Position numbers and translations under genes: made by a program. The notes under the pieces were generated by a model. The model saw only the letters and a program-made list of their open reading frames with translations, was not told the origin of the DNA and did no database searches. Source: Procambarus clarkii (lineage: Eukaryota > Arthropoda > Malacostraca > Decapoda > Cambaridae). Taken from it: a stretch of DNA of 64,000 nucleotides. Location: positions 19,011,381 through 19,075,380 of the forward strand of contig NC_091152.1 of the NCBI RefSeq assembly GCF_040958095.1, given 5' to 3'. Of this stretch, positions 13,501 through 23,675 are shown piece after piece; position 1 is the stretch's first letter, and every line of letters starts with the position of its first letter.

Positions 13501-14000
13501 NNNNNNNNNNNNNNNNNNNNNNNNNNNNNNNNNNNNNNNNNNNNNNNNNNNNNNNNNNNNNNNNNNNNNNNNNNNNNNNNNNNNNNNNNNNNNNNNNNNN
13601 NNNNNNNNNNNNNNNNNNNNNNNNNNNNNNNNNNNNNNNNNNNNNNNNNNNNNNNNNNNNNNNNNNNNNNNNNNNNNNNNNNNNNNNNNNNNNNNNNNNN
13701 NNNNNNNNNNNNNNNNNNNNNNNNNNNNNNNNNNNNNNNNNNNNNNNNNNNNNNNNNNNNNNNNNNNNNNNNNNNNNNNNNNNNNNNNNNNNNNNNNNNN
13801 NNNNNNNNNNNNNNNNNNNNNNNNNNNNNNNNNNNNNNNNNNNNNNNNNNNNNNNNNNNNNNNNNNNNNNNNNNNNNNNNNNNNNNNNNNNNNNNNNNNN
13901 NNNNNNNNNNNNNNNNNNNNNNNNNNNNNNNNNNNNNNNNNNNNNNNNNNNNNNNNNNNNNNNNNNNNNNNNNNNNNNNNNNNNNNNNNNNNNNNNNNNN
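13501..14000. other. Assembly gap (500 N)
   Basis: Exactly 500 undetermined bases, the size commonly used as a placeholder for a gap of unknown length. The 31-bp satellite lies on the left and an unrelated 23-bp array on the right, so neither the distance nor the adjacency across the gap can be trusted. Confidence 0.99.
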
Positions 14001-14962
14001 TGCCACAGGTAACGGTAGCCACCTGCCACAGGTAACGGTAGGCACCTGCCACAGGTAACGGTAGCCACCTGCCACAGGTAACGGTAGCCACCTGCCACAG
14101 GTAACGGTAGCCACCTGCCACAGGTAACGGTAGGCACCTGCCACAGGTAACGGTAGCCACCTGCCACAGGTAACGGTAGCCACCTGCCACAGGTAACGGT
14201 AGCCACCTGCCACAGGTAACAGTAGCCACCTGCCACAGGTAACGGTAGACACCTGCCACAGGTAACGGTAGCCACCTGTCACAGGTAACGGTAGCCACCT
14301 GCCACAGGTAACGGTAGCCACCTGCCACAGGTAACGGTAGCCACCTGCCACAGGTAACGGTAGCCACCTGCCACAGGTAACGGTAGCCACCTGCCACAGG
14401 TAACGGTAGCCACCTGCCACAGGTAACGGTAGCCACCTGCCACAGGTAACGGTAGCCACCTGCCACAGGTAACGGTAGCCACCTGCCACAGGTAACAGTA
14501 GCCACCTGCCACAGGTAACGGTAGACACCTGCCACAGGTAACGGTAGCCACCTGTCACAGGTAACGGTAGCCACCTGCCACAGGTAACGGTAGCCACCTG
14601 CCACAGGTAACGGTAGCCACCTGCCACAGGTAACGGTAACCACCTGCCACAGGTAACGGTAGCCACCTGCCACAGGTAACGGTAGCCACCTGCCACAGGT
14701 AACGGTAGCCACCTGCCACAGGTAACGGTAGCCACCTGCCACAGGTAACGGTAGCCACCTGCCACAGGTAACGGTAACCACCTGCCACAGGTAACGGTAG
14801 CCACCTGCCACAGGTAACGGTAGCCATCTGCCACAGGTAACGGTAGCCACCTGCCACAGGTAACGGTAACCACCTGTCACAGGTAACGGTAGCCACCTGC
14901 CACAGGTAACGGTAGCCACCTGCCACAGGTAACGGTAGCCACCTGCCACAGGTAACGGTAAC
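14001..14962. repeat. 23-bp minisatellite, about 42 copies
   Basis: Tandem units with the core CCTGCCACAGGTAACGGTAG, period 23 (for example 14045 and 14068). Substitutions are rare and indels are nearly absent. Because 23 is not a multiple of three, a three-unit cycle reads through every phase of the minus strand without a stop, giving long false ORFs with the peptide core LPLPVAGGYRYLWQV. Each unit also contains CAG|GTAACG, which resembles a splice donor. The left edge is the gap. Confidence 0.95.
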
Positions 14963-15131
14963 CCAACCTGATCCTGGCAACCACTGTGTCGCACAGTCTG
15001 GTCGACGTTTTGTCCTGCCCATAAACATTGGTTTCAGCCTGAAGCTAAAAGTACCCAAAAAATAACTCTACGGGAATCCAACGTCACATTTCACTATTAA
15101 AACTGGCATCATGCCCTGGTGTAGGCTATCC
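14963..15131. other. Short unique spacer between two arrays
   Basis: About 170 bases of non-repetitive sequence. I see no gene or known element in it. Confidence 0.6.
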
Positions 15132-15875
15132 TGGGTGTAACTACATAGTGTATGGGTGTAGCCACATGGTGTATGGGTGTAGCCACATGGTGTATGGATG
15201 TAGCCACATGGTGTATGGGTGTAGCCACATGGTGTATGGGTGTAGCCACATGGTGTATGGGTGTAGCCACATGGTGTATGGGTGTAGCCACATGGTGTAT
15301 GGATGTAGCCACATGGTGTATGGGTGTAGCCACATGGTGTATGGGTGTAGCCACATGGTGTATGGGTGTAGCCACATGGTGTATGGGTGTAGCCACATGG
15401 TGTATGGGTGTAGCCACATGGTGTATGGGTGTAGCCACATGGTGTATGGGTGTAGCCACATGGTGTATGGGTGTAGCTACATGGTGTATGGGTGTAGCCA
15501 CATGGTGTATGGATGTAGCCACATGGTGTATGGGTGTAGCCACATGGTGTATGGATGTAGCCACATGGTGTATGGGTGTAGCCACATGGTGTATGGGTGT
15601 AGCCACATGGTGTATGGGTGTAGCCACATGGTGTATGGGTGTAGCCACATGGTGTATGGGTGTAGCCACATGGTGTATGGGTGTAGCCACATGGTGTATG
15701 GGTGTAGCCACATGGTGTATGGGTGTAGCCACATGGTGTATGGGTGTAGCCACATGGTGTATGGGTGTAGCCACATGGTGTATGGGTGTAGCCACATGGT
15801 GTATGGGTGTAGCCACATGGTGTATGGGTGTAGCCACATGGTGTATGGGTGTAGCCACATGGTGTATGGGTGTAG
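15132..15875. repeat. 21-bp minisatellite, about 35 copies
   Basis: Units built on GGTGTAGCCACATGGTGTAT with period 21. The commonest variation is ATGGGTG versus ATGGATG. The + strand frame reads as a seven-residue repeat, GCSHMVY; other frames on both strands are also open. The array passes without a break into the 12-bp array and shares the core GGGTGTAGCC with it. Confidence 0.95.
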
Positions 15876-16918
15876 CCGCGGGTGTAGCTGCGGGTGTAGC
15901 CGCGGGTGTAGCTGCGGGTGTAGCCGCGGGTGTAGCCGCGGGTGTAGCCCCGGGTGTAGCCGCTGGTGTAGCTGCGGGTGTAGCCGCGGGTGTAGCCGCG
16001 GGTGTAGCCGCGGGTGTAGCCGCGGGTGTAGCCCCGGGTGTAGCCGCTGGTGTAGCTGCGGGTGTAGCCGCGGGTGTAGCCGCGGGTGTAGCCGCGGGTG
16101 TAGCCGCGGGTATAGCTGCGGGTGTAGCCGCGGGTGTAGCCGCGGGTGTAGCCGCGGGTGTAGCCGCGGGTGTAGCCCCGGGTGTAGCCGCTGGTGTAGC
16201 TGCGGGTGTAGCCGCGGGTGTAGCCGCGGGTGTAGCCCCGGGTGTAGCCGCGGGTATAGCTGCGGGTGTAGCCGCGGGTGTAGCTGCGGGTGTAGCCGCG
16301 GGTGTAGCTGCGGGTGTAGCCGCGGGTGTAGCCCCGGGTGTAGCCGCGGGTGTAGCCGCGGGTGTAGCCCCGGGTGTAGCCCCGGGTGTAGCCGCGGGTG
16401 TAGCCGCGGGTGTAGCCGCGGGTGTAGCTGCGGGTGTAGCCGCTGGTGTAGCTGCGGGTGTAGCCCCGGGTGTAGCTGCGGGTGTAGCCGCGGGTGTAGC
16501 CCCGGGTGTAGCCGCTGGTGTAGCTGCGGGTGTAGCCGCTGGTGTAGCTGCGGGTGTAGCCCCGGGTGTAGCCGCTGGTGTAGCTGCGGGTGTAGCCCCG
16601 GGTGTAGCCGCTGGTGTAGCTGCGGGTGTAGCCGCTGGTGTAGCTGCGGGTGTAGCCCCGGGTGTAGCTGCGGGTGTAGCTGCGGGTGTAGCCGCGGGTG
16701 TAGCCCCGGGTGTAGCCGCGGGTGTAGCCGCGGGTGTAGCCGCGGGTGTAGCCGCGGGTGTAGCCCCGGGTGTAGCCGCGGGTGTAGCCGCGGGTGTAGC
16801 CGCGGGTGTAGCCGCGGGTGTAGCTGCGGGTGTAGCCCCGGGTGTAGCCGCGGGTGTAGCCGCGGGTGTAGCCGCGGGTGTAGCTGCGGGTGTAGCCGCG
16901 GGTGTAGCTGCGGGTGTA
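15876..16918. repeat. 12-bp minisatellite, about 87 copies
   Basis: Units are GTAGCCGCGGGT with CCGCGG, CTGCGG, CCCCGG and CCGCTG variants, in exact 12-base register. One + frame gives an elastin-like VAAGVAPG repeat; other frames give GCSRGCS and the minus strand gives ATPAATPG or LHPRLHPQ. Five of six frames stay open for hundreds of codons, so none is evidence of a protein. It is very CpG-rich (CCGCGG in most units). Confidence 0.95.
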
Positions 16919-17139
16919 CGGGGAGGGAGAGAGCGAGAGGGCGCAAGGGAGTCGAAGCCCCGCAGGCAATATATTTGCATATATATGAACTCGGCTGGCG
17001 GAGACGCCCACCGCCCCGCGCCCACCCGCGCCCACCCTCGCCGCCCCGCGCCCACCCGCGCCGCCCCGCGCCCACCCGTGCCGCCCACACCACAACGCCG
17101 CCCACACCACAACGCCGCCCACATAAAGCCAAGCGCCTC
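16919..17139. other. GC-rich flank with degenerate short tandem repeats
   Basis: A purine-rich stretch (16919-16945) is followed by an AT-rich patch with an ATTTGCAT octamer and then by imperfect repeats of CCCGCGCCCACC (about 17005-17110). I find no coding signal here that is not shared by other frames. Confidence 0.5.
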
Positions 17140-17715
17140 TACCCCAATATTTCTAATGCTCGCTGGGAGGGTGTTGAACAGCCGCGGACCTCTGATGTTT
17201 ATACAGTGTTCTCTGATTGTGCCTATGGCACCTCTGCTCTTCACTGGTGCTGTGAGGAGTGCCAGTGCCATAGACACAGTACCTATGGCACCTCTGCTCT
17301 TCACTGGCACTGTGAGGAGTGCCAGTGCCATAGACACAGTACCTATGGCACCTCTACTCCTCACTGGCACTATGAGGAGTGCCAGTGCCATAGGCACAGT
17401 ACCTATGGCACCTCTACTCTTCACTGGCACTGTGAGGAGTGCCAGTGTCATAGACACAGTACCTATGGCACCTCTACTCCACACTGGTGCTGTGAGGAGT
17501 GCCAGTGTCATTGACACAGTACCTATGGCACCTCTGCTCCTCGCTCCAGTATGGTGTTATTCTACTGTGCACATTTGGGACCTGACCCTCCAGTATCTTC
17601 CATGTATATATTATGTGACACCTTTCTCGCCGCCTTCCCAGAGAGTACATCTTGAGAGCTTTGAGACCGTCCCAAGAGTTTACCTCTGGCATCTTGTAAG
17701 TGTCTGGAGGAGCTG
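17140..17715 (-). mobile_element. Non-LTR retrotransposon fragment (C-terminal part of RT ORF), copy 1
   Basis: On the minus strand, 17692 down to about 17560 translates to a peptide with YSLGRRRERCHIIYTWKILE, which parallels YSLERRRERYIIIYTWKILD in the larger LINE copy at 20290. Further down, GPRLFNTLPASIRNI parallels GPRLFNTLPLHIRDI. The two parts lie in different frames, so the copy is broken by a frameshift. Between them is a 60-bp tandem expansion (17219-17545). The reverse-transcriptase catalytic core is missing. The fragment ends near 17140, where GC-rich repeats begin. Confidence 0.8.
17219..17545. repeat. 60-bp tandem repeat inside the LINE fragment, about 5.4 copies
   Basis: Five and a half units in perfect 60-base register, each containing ACCTATGGCACCTCT and GAGGAGTGCCAGTG. 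Sixty bases is twenty codons, so the minus strand stays in frame as a repeat of SRGAIGTVSMALALLTVPVK. The SRGAIGT part matches SRGATGT in the other LINE copy, so the expansion occurred inside the LINE coding sequence. Confidence 0.92.
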
Positions 17716-17742
17716 AACCATACTAGGAGTTTCCTATTTATA

Positions 17743-17831
17743 TTGACCAGACCACACACTAGAAGGTGAAGGGACGACGACGTTTCGGTCCGTCCTGGAC
17801 CATTCTCAAGTCGACTTGAGAATGGTCCAGG
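17743..17831. mobile_element. Dispersed foldback element, arm plus 38-bp palindrome
   Basis: Starts with TTGACCAGACCACACACTAG and contains GACGACGACGTTTCGGTCCG, sequences shared with 25200-25364 and (inverted) 28862-28938. It ends in a perfect 38-bp palindrome at 17794-17831 centred on TCGA. The second arm here is short, so this copy is a truncated hairpin. Confidence 0.8.
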
Positions 17832-17865
17832 TCGTACAGGTCCATTAATGTCCAGGACATTAATG

Positions 17866-18783
17866 TTGTACTCTGATCTTAGTGTTTGGACACAATGGGT
17901 TTTGGTCGGACATTTTACTGGGTTTGTAAGTGGATATTTGTAAACAAAACTCAATTTGATATTTGCATTAGATATTTAGATGCCCATTGACCTTTGTAAG
18001 TGACCTTGGTGGCTCCAAAGGTCAGCCCCAGACTATCCTGGAGCTCGAGGAGTTGTTGACCTTCTTCCAGAGGATGTAGTGACCTTCTTCCAGAGAATGT
18101 AGTGACCAAATCCACAAGGGCCGTGACGAGGATTCGAACCTGCGTCCTGGAGCATCCCCAGACATTTTAATTGGAAATACATTCTAATTGGTGCTCGACG
18201 ACCTTTTGTTAGTTAATGACCAGAGTTTTGAGAGGTCAGGGAAGGCAGGTGTGTGTGTGCTAAAGACAGGTGTAGGTGATCGGGGTGTGGAGGTGAGGCG
18301 AGGAAGTGGGCCTGGAGCTTGTGGTGCCCCGGAGGGGAATGACTGAACTTGTCCTGTCTGGTATATCACCCTAGCCCCTTCCCCCTCTCTCTCCCTCACT
18401 ACCTCCCTCACTCCCTCCCTCCCGTGATGAGGGAGAGAGGGAGATACCTCTACCAGCTCCCTCTCCGCCTCTCAGGTAGCTCCTCCTCCTTTAAGCCTCC
18501 AACAATAGTTCTGTGAATCAACGTGACTTCTGTCCACGCCACCTGTAGTCCTCCTGTGACAGAATCATTCAAACATTGACAGGAATACAAGACACAGATG
18601 TTGTATTTGCTGTATTTGCGACATACAAGGATGACAGGTCCAAATATTCACGATACAAAGTTAATTTTTTGGACTGAAAAAGAAGTGTAGAATTGTCCCA
18701 GTGAAGAGTAGAGGTGCCACGCCCACACCACCACAGGCTGATGGATCCATGCTCACACAGGAAGTGCTGGATCCCCCCTGGGT
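17866..18783. other. Unique sequence, no gene recognised
   Basis: Non-repetitive apart from short local duplications (GACCTTCTTCCAGAG at about 18059 and 18080). Open frames are short and show no family resemblance. A CT-rich stretch lies at about 18370-18425. Confidence 0.5.
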
Positions 18784-19032
<249 letters not shown>

Positions 19033-19660
19033 CCGTCATAATACCGGGTGTTGAGCGCCGCTGGGCCTACTGCCTGGCCTCCAGGAGAGACGGTTGGGCT
19101 CGCTGTCATTTAACCATCACTGTCTGTCTGGGGTACTGTCTACCGCCACTGTCTGGGGCATACTTCAGGTCTCCTTATTCTTGTATACTAAAGTATATTA
19201 TACCCTCCCCCCCCCTCTCCCCCTCCCCCTCCCCCCTTTAAGCACGCCACATTAATCAAGGCTATTTAACCCCTCCTGTTTATTCTGGAATAAAAGGCAG
19301 AAATAAACCTCGCCATTTAAAACAAGTGACACACACACAAGGGGGCGCACCCCCCGCGGGCGTCTCTCCTCTCCCCCCCCCTCCCCACCACCTCTATCCC
19401 CCCCCCCCCACCTGGGCCGTCCCGCTTAACCGCATACTTCTCTAACCGGTTAACCGGACTGGGTTCCTTAATCTTGTAAATGGCATGGAAATTGTTCGAG
19501 GCGGGTCCAAGTTCTCCTGTTTTTATAACGTTTGTTTTAGATAGTTCGGACACACCTGCGCCCCCCCCACGCCCCCCTACACCCCCCTTCCACCCTCCCC
19601 CCCTCTTCCTTGACAGTGGGGCACGTTGCCCCCTACTCCCCTTAACGGTGTCTACTGGTC
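19033..19660. other. Unique sequence with C-rich homopurine/homopyrimidine tracts
   Basis: Contains long C or CT runs at about 19204-19237, 19371-19410 and 19560-19610, which give G-runs on the minus strand and could form G-quadruplexes. No gene recognised. Confidence 0.5.
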
Positions 19661-19679
19661 ATAGCCGAGTGATTTGTGG

Positions 19680-19965
19680 GCAAAGGGCAAATGATTACGG
19701 GTCAGAAGTGACCACTTATAGGTCAGAGGTCAGTGAGTAGAGGTTACAGGTCATAAGTCATTAGTTATAGGTCAAAGGTCATGGAGGGGGGGGGGCGGGC
19801 CACTGTAACTTTGTACAAACACATCAAATGTCACCTGGTACACGACGAAGGTCATTGGTTACAGGTCATTGGGTATGTCTCACAGGTCATTGGGTATGTC
19901 TCACAGGTCACTGGGTATGTCTCACAGGTCATAAGTCTTTGGTTACAGGTCAAAGGTCAATCGTG
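19680..19965. repeat. Cluster of AGGTCA hexamers in a degenerate tandem repeat
   Basis: CAGGTCAT, AAGGTCA and TAGGTCA recur more than ten times. The stretch includes three units of TGGGTATGTCTCACAGGTCA (about 19868-19935). Two perfect direct repeats with one-base spacing, AGGTCAAAGGTCA, lie at 19769-19781 and 19947-19959. This matches the DR1 site bound by RXR/HNF4-type nuclear receptors, but the local repetitiveness could create it by chance. Confidence 0.7.
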
Positions 19966-20274
19966 ATTATTTTATTTCTCAAGATTACTTATACGGATCA
20001 GAGGCTCTGTGGGTCACTAGCCCTTGTGTGTGTTGGGGGACTGAGGGTGATAAGATGGTTGGGACACTCTCACCCTAACGTCAGCCCCTGTCACACCCTC
20101 ACTCACCCTAATATCCTCAAGACAGTTCTCTAACTCGAGTCCTCGGCATCAATCCCCAAATTCACATTTCTGGGTCCGCAGCACCTCTCCCCCAGCTCTC
20201 CAGGGGACGGGGTGCTGGGGAGAGGTGGGGAGGCAGGAATTACACACCGATAGCACTAACATCACACATCTTAA

Positions 20275-21567
20275 AAAATCTTTGAGAGAGTGCTAAGAAG
20301 TAAGATCACAAAATACATGGAATCACAGCAACTCCATAACCCCGGACAACATGGTTTCAGAACAGGGCGCTCTTGCCTGTCGCAGTTGCTGGACCACTAT
20401 GATATGGCATTGGATGCTATGGAAGACAAACAAAACGCTGATGTAATTTACACAGATTTCGCAAAAGCTTTTGATAAATGTGACCATGGTGATATTGCAC
20501 ATAAAATGCGTTCAAAAGGAATTACCGGGAAAATAGGCAGATGGATCTACAATTTCCTGACCAACAGAACCCAATGTGTAATAGTTAACAAAATCAAATC
20601 CGGTCCAACAACCGTGAAGAGCTCAGTCCCCCAGGGTACTGTGCTTGCTCCAGTACTTTTTCTCATCCTCATATCGAACACAGACAAGAACACAACCTAT
20701 AGTACTGTATCATCCTTTGCAGATGACACTAGTATCTTCATGAGAGTAGGCAACATAGAGGACACGGCAAACCTCCAGTCAGATGTAGATCAGGTCTTTC
20801 TATGGGCTACAGAAAATAATATGGTGTTTAACGAGGATAAGTTCCAGCTCATGCGCTATGGAAAAAATGAAAATATAAAAACGGAAACCACGTACAAAAC
20901 TCAGGCAAATCATAACATAGAACGGAAAGGCAATGTAAAGGATCTGGGTGTACTCATGTCGGAAGACCTTACCTTTAAAGAACACAATAAAGTAGCCGTC
21001 ACAACTGCAAGAAAAATGACAGGTTGGATAACAAGAACTTTTCACACTAGAGATGCTATACCGATGACGATACTCTTCAAGACGCTAGTGCTCTCTAGAG
21101 TGGAGTACTGCTGCACAATGACAGCCCCTTTCAAAGCTGGAGAAATTGCTGACCTGGAGAGCGTGCAGAGATCCTTTACTGCTAGAATCCACTCAGTAAA
21201 ACATCTAAACTATTGGGACCGACTAAAGAGCCTAAATCTGTACTCCCTTGAGCGCAGGCGGGAGAGATACATAATAATTTACACGTGGAAAATATTGGAC
21301 GGGCTGGTCCCAAACCTGCACACAGAAATAACATCACATGAGACCAGAAGGCATGGCAGGATGTGCAGAATACCCCCGTTGAAGAGCAGAGGTGCAACAG
21401 GTACTCTGAGAGAGAACTCTATCATCAGAGGCCCGAGACTGTTCAACACGCTTCCACTACACATAAGGGACATAACTGGCCGACCCCTCACAGTGTTCAA
21501 GAGAGAACTATCAACATCAGAGGCACGAGACTGTTCAACACTCTTCCACTACACACAAGGGGCATAA
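20275..21567 (+). pseudogene. Reverse transcriptase of a LINE, truncated and frameshifted
   Basis: This RNA-templated DNA polymerase domain would drive target-primed insertion of the element. Counting residues from the GTG codon at 20290, motif A is YTDFAKAFD at 54-62 with the catalytic Asp at 56, the SSVPQGTVLAPVLF block is at 111-124, and motif C is FADD at 143-146. All three catalytic aspartates are present. Thumb and C-terminal sequence follows (YSLERRRERYIIIYTWKILD near residues 318-337). The frame upstream is KIFERVLRSKI, but an A-run of six at 20273-20278 breaks it from the preceding NYTPIALTSHILK, which lies in another frame. After about 21490 the translation enters the 92-bp repeats and is no longer native. 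There is no start codon of its own. Confidence 0.88.
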
Positions 21568-22429
21568 CTGGCCGACCCCTCACAGTGTTCAAGAGAGAAC
21601 TATCAACATCAGAGGCCCGAGACTGTTCAACACGCTTCCACTACACACAAGGGGCATAACTGGCCGACCCCTCACAGTGTTCAAGAGAGAACTATCAACA
21701 TCAGAGGCCCGAGACTGTTCAACACGCTTCCACTACACATAAGGGGCATAACTGGCCGACCCCTCACAGTGTTCAAGAGAGAACTATCAACATCAGAGGC
21801 CCGAGACTGTTCAACACGCTTCCACTACACATAAGGGACATAACTGGCCGACCCCTCACAGTGTTCAAGAGAGAACTATCAACATCAGAGGCCCGAGACT
21901 GTTCAACACGCTTCCACTACACATAAGGGACATAACTGGCCGACCCCTCACAGTGTTCAAGAGAGAACTATCAACATCAGAGGCCCGAGACTGTTCAACA
22001 CGCTTCCACTACACATAAGGGACATAACTGGCCGACCCCTCACAGTGTTCAAGAGAGAACTATCAACATCAGAGGCCCGAGACTGTTCAACACGCTTCCA
22101 CTACACATAAGGGACATAACTGGCCGACCCCTCACAGTGTTCAAGAGAGAACTATCAACATCAGAGGCCCGAGACTGTTCAACACGCTTCCACTACACAT
22201 AAGGGACATAACTGGCCGACCCCTCACAGTGTTCAAGAGAGAACTATCAACATCAGAGGCCCGAGATTGTTCAACACGCTTCCACTACACATAAGGGGCA
22301 TAACTGGCCGACCCCTCACAGTGTTCAAGAGAGAACTATCAACATCAGAGGCCCGAGACTGTTCAACACGCTTCCACTACACATAAGGGACATAACTGGC
22401 CGACCCCTCACAGTGTTCAAGAGAGAACT
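21410..22429. repeat. 92-bp tandem repeat within the LINE 3' coding region, 11 copies
   Basis: Units of 92 bases (the first is 91) contain GAGGCCCGAGACTGTTCAAC and GGCCGACCCCTCACAGTG. Marker positions such as 21481, 21573, 21665 and 21757 confirm the period. GAGAGAACT occurs at both edges (21410-21418 and 22421-22429) and between all units. One unit corresponds to the native protein stretch from LREN to FKREL. Since 92 is not divisible by three, each extra unit shifts the frame and the ORF is destroyed. Confidence 0.95.
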
Positions 22430-22592
22430 GGATAAGCACCTCCAAAGGATACCTGATCAACCAGGCTGTGACTCATACGTCAGGCTGCTCGCAGCCGCGT
22501 CCAACAGCCTGGTTGACCAGTCTAGCAACCAGGAGGCCTGGTCGACAACCAGGCTGCGGGGGTCGCTAAGCCCCGAAACCATCTCAAGGTAA

Positions 22593-23198
22593 CCGCCCCC
22601 TGCACCCCCGCCCCCAGCACCCCCGCCCCCAGCACCCGGGCCCCCAGGAGAGGCGGGCCGCCCGTGGGTAGGGCCCCGACGGGCCTGGAAGAGGTAGACG
22701 GGATGAAAGCATCCCGCCCCTGGCTGTTTGCCTCGACCAAATTGACATTCTTGCAATTTGACTGACTTTCTCTGGGATTACCAAAACGAAAGGACATCTA
22801 CGAAGCTCCGAGGAGGAGGAGGAGAAGGAGAAGAAGAAGGAGAAGGAGGAGGTGGAGGAGGAGGAAGGAGGGGGGAAGAGGAATGCAAAGGAGAAACAGG
22901 AATAGGGGGGAAAGAACCAAGAGATATCAACAGAAAAGACCACTTCATTCAACATCACTTCAAAATACACCTCACACTTAACAAACCCGAACGCTAAGAC
23001 TCCTCAGATCATTACCATGGTCGAGCAGGTTGTTGTGGAGGTCGATATGTCCCAAAAGGAAGCCTTTGGATCACCCCCCAAAGAGTCGAATATTTTAATA
23101 AACTGCCAAATGTGTTTGATGTCAACAGGGAGATGGCAGGCCAGGAGACGCTGTCTCCTCGCTCCACCTCCACGCACGCAAACACAAGATCACCTGGA
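22593..23198. other. Low-complexity and unique sequence after the LINE
   Basis: Holds C-rich short repeats (CACCCCCGCCCCCAG, about 22600-22650), a GAGGAGGAG/GAAGAA purine tract (about 22808-22880) and unique sequence. No gene recognised; the open frames are low complexity. Confidence 0.5.
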
Positions 23199-23426
23199 CA
23201 CACGCGCGTGTGTGTGTGTGTGTGTGTGTCATGCTGCTATCTTCTCTCATGGGTCTCTTGTGTTATCTGGTCTCGTTGATCTGTGTGTTATCTTGTCTCA
23301 TAGGTCTCTGGGTTATCTTTTCTCATGGGTCTCTGTGTTATCTTCTCTCAAGGGTCTCTTGTGTTATCTTCTCTCATGGGTGTCTTGTGTTATCTGGACT
23401 CATGGGTCTGTGATATCTTCTCTCAT
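23199..23426. repeat. (TG)n followed by a degenerate GTCTCT/TTATCT minisatellite
   Basis: A CACGCGCGTGTGTG tract at about 23200-23229 leads into about seven degenerate units of roughly 28-31 bp with GGGTCTCTTGTGTTATCT. The pattern resumes after the SINE at about 23676-23725 (GCGTCTCTGTGATATCT), so the SINE interrupts the array. Confidence 0.75.
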
Positions 23427-23427
23427 G

Positions 23428-23675
23428 GGGAGCCGGTCGGCCGAGCGGACAGCACACTGGACTTGTGATCCTGTGGTCCCGGGTTCGATCTCGGGCGCCG
23501 GCGAGAAACAATAGGCAGAGTTTCTTTCACCCTATGCCCCTGTTACCTAGCAGTAAAATAGGTACCTGGGTGTTAGTCAGCTGTCACAGGCTGCTTCCTA
23601 GGGGTGGAGGCCTGGTCGAGGACCGGGCCGCGGGGACACTAAAGCCCCGAAATCATCTCAAGATAACCTCAAGAT
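23428..23675 (+). mobile_element. tRNA-derived SINE, copy 1
   Basis: The tRNA-like head (23428-23510) has an A-box-like CGGCCGAGCGG and a B-box-like GGTTCGATCTC, the internal RNA polymerase III promoter. The body carries CCTGTTACCTAGCAGTAAAA and GGTACCTGGGTGTTAGTCAG. The 3' tail ends in CCCCGAAATCATCTCAAGAT and a short AACCTCAAGATA repeat. Two further copies lie at 28273-28504 (minus) and 44053-44301 (plus). The tail resembles the LINE 3' end at 22530-22592. Confidence 0.93.

Larger units (their letters stand above)
20230..22592 (+). mobile_element. 5'-truncated non-LTR retrotransposon (LINE), copy 2
   Basis: A LINE body begins near 20235 inside the start of the RT domain (NYTPIALTSHI in one frame), continues through the catalytic RT core (20290-21400), passes through a tandemly expanded 92-bp segment (21410-22429) and resumes with the ORF end FKRELDKHLQRIPD. 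The 3' terminus CCCCGAAACCATCTCAAGGT lies at about 22571-22590. The endonuclease domain and 5' end are absent. The copy is non-functional because of a frameshift near 20273 and the tandem expansion. The clade is probably in the jockey/CR1 group by its general RT style, but I cannot settle it by eye. Confidence 0.9.

Noticed and set aside
15148-17716. Large ORF with elastin-like VAAGVAPG repeats
   Set aside because: Five frames on two strands are open because the 21-bp and 12-bp units are multiples of three without stops; there is no signal peptide, domain or splice support.
23431-23507. Functional tRNA gene
   Set aside because: The A- and B-box-like sequences are part of a SINE with body and tail, present in three copies; the tRNA fold is degenerate.
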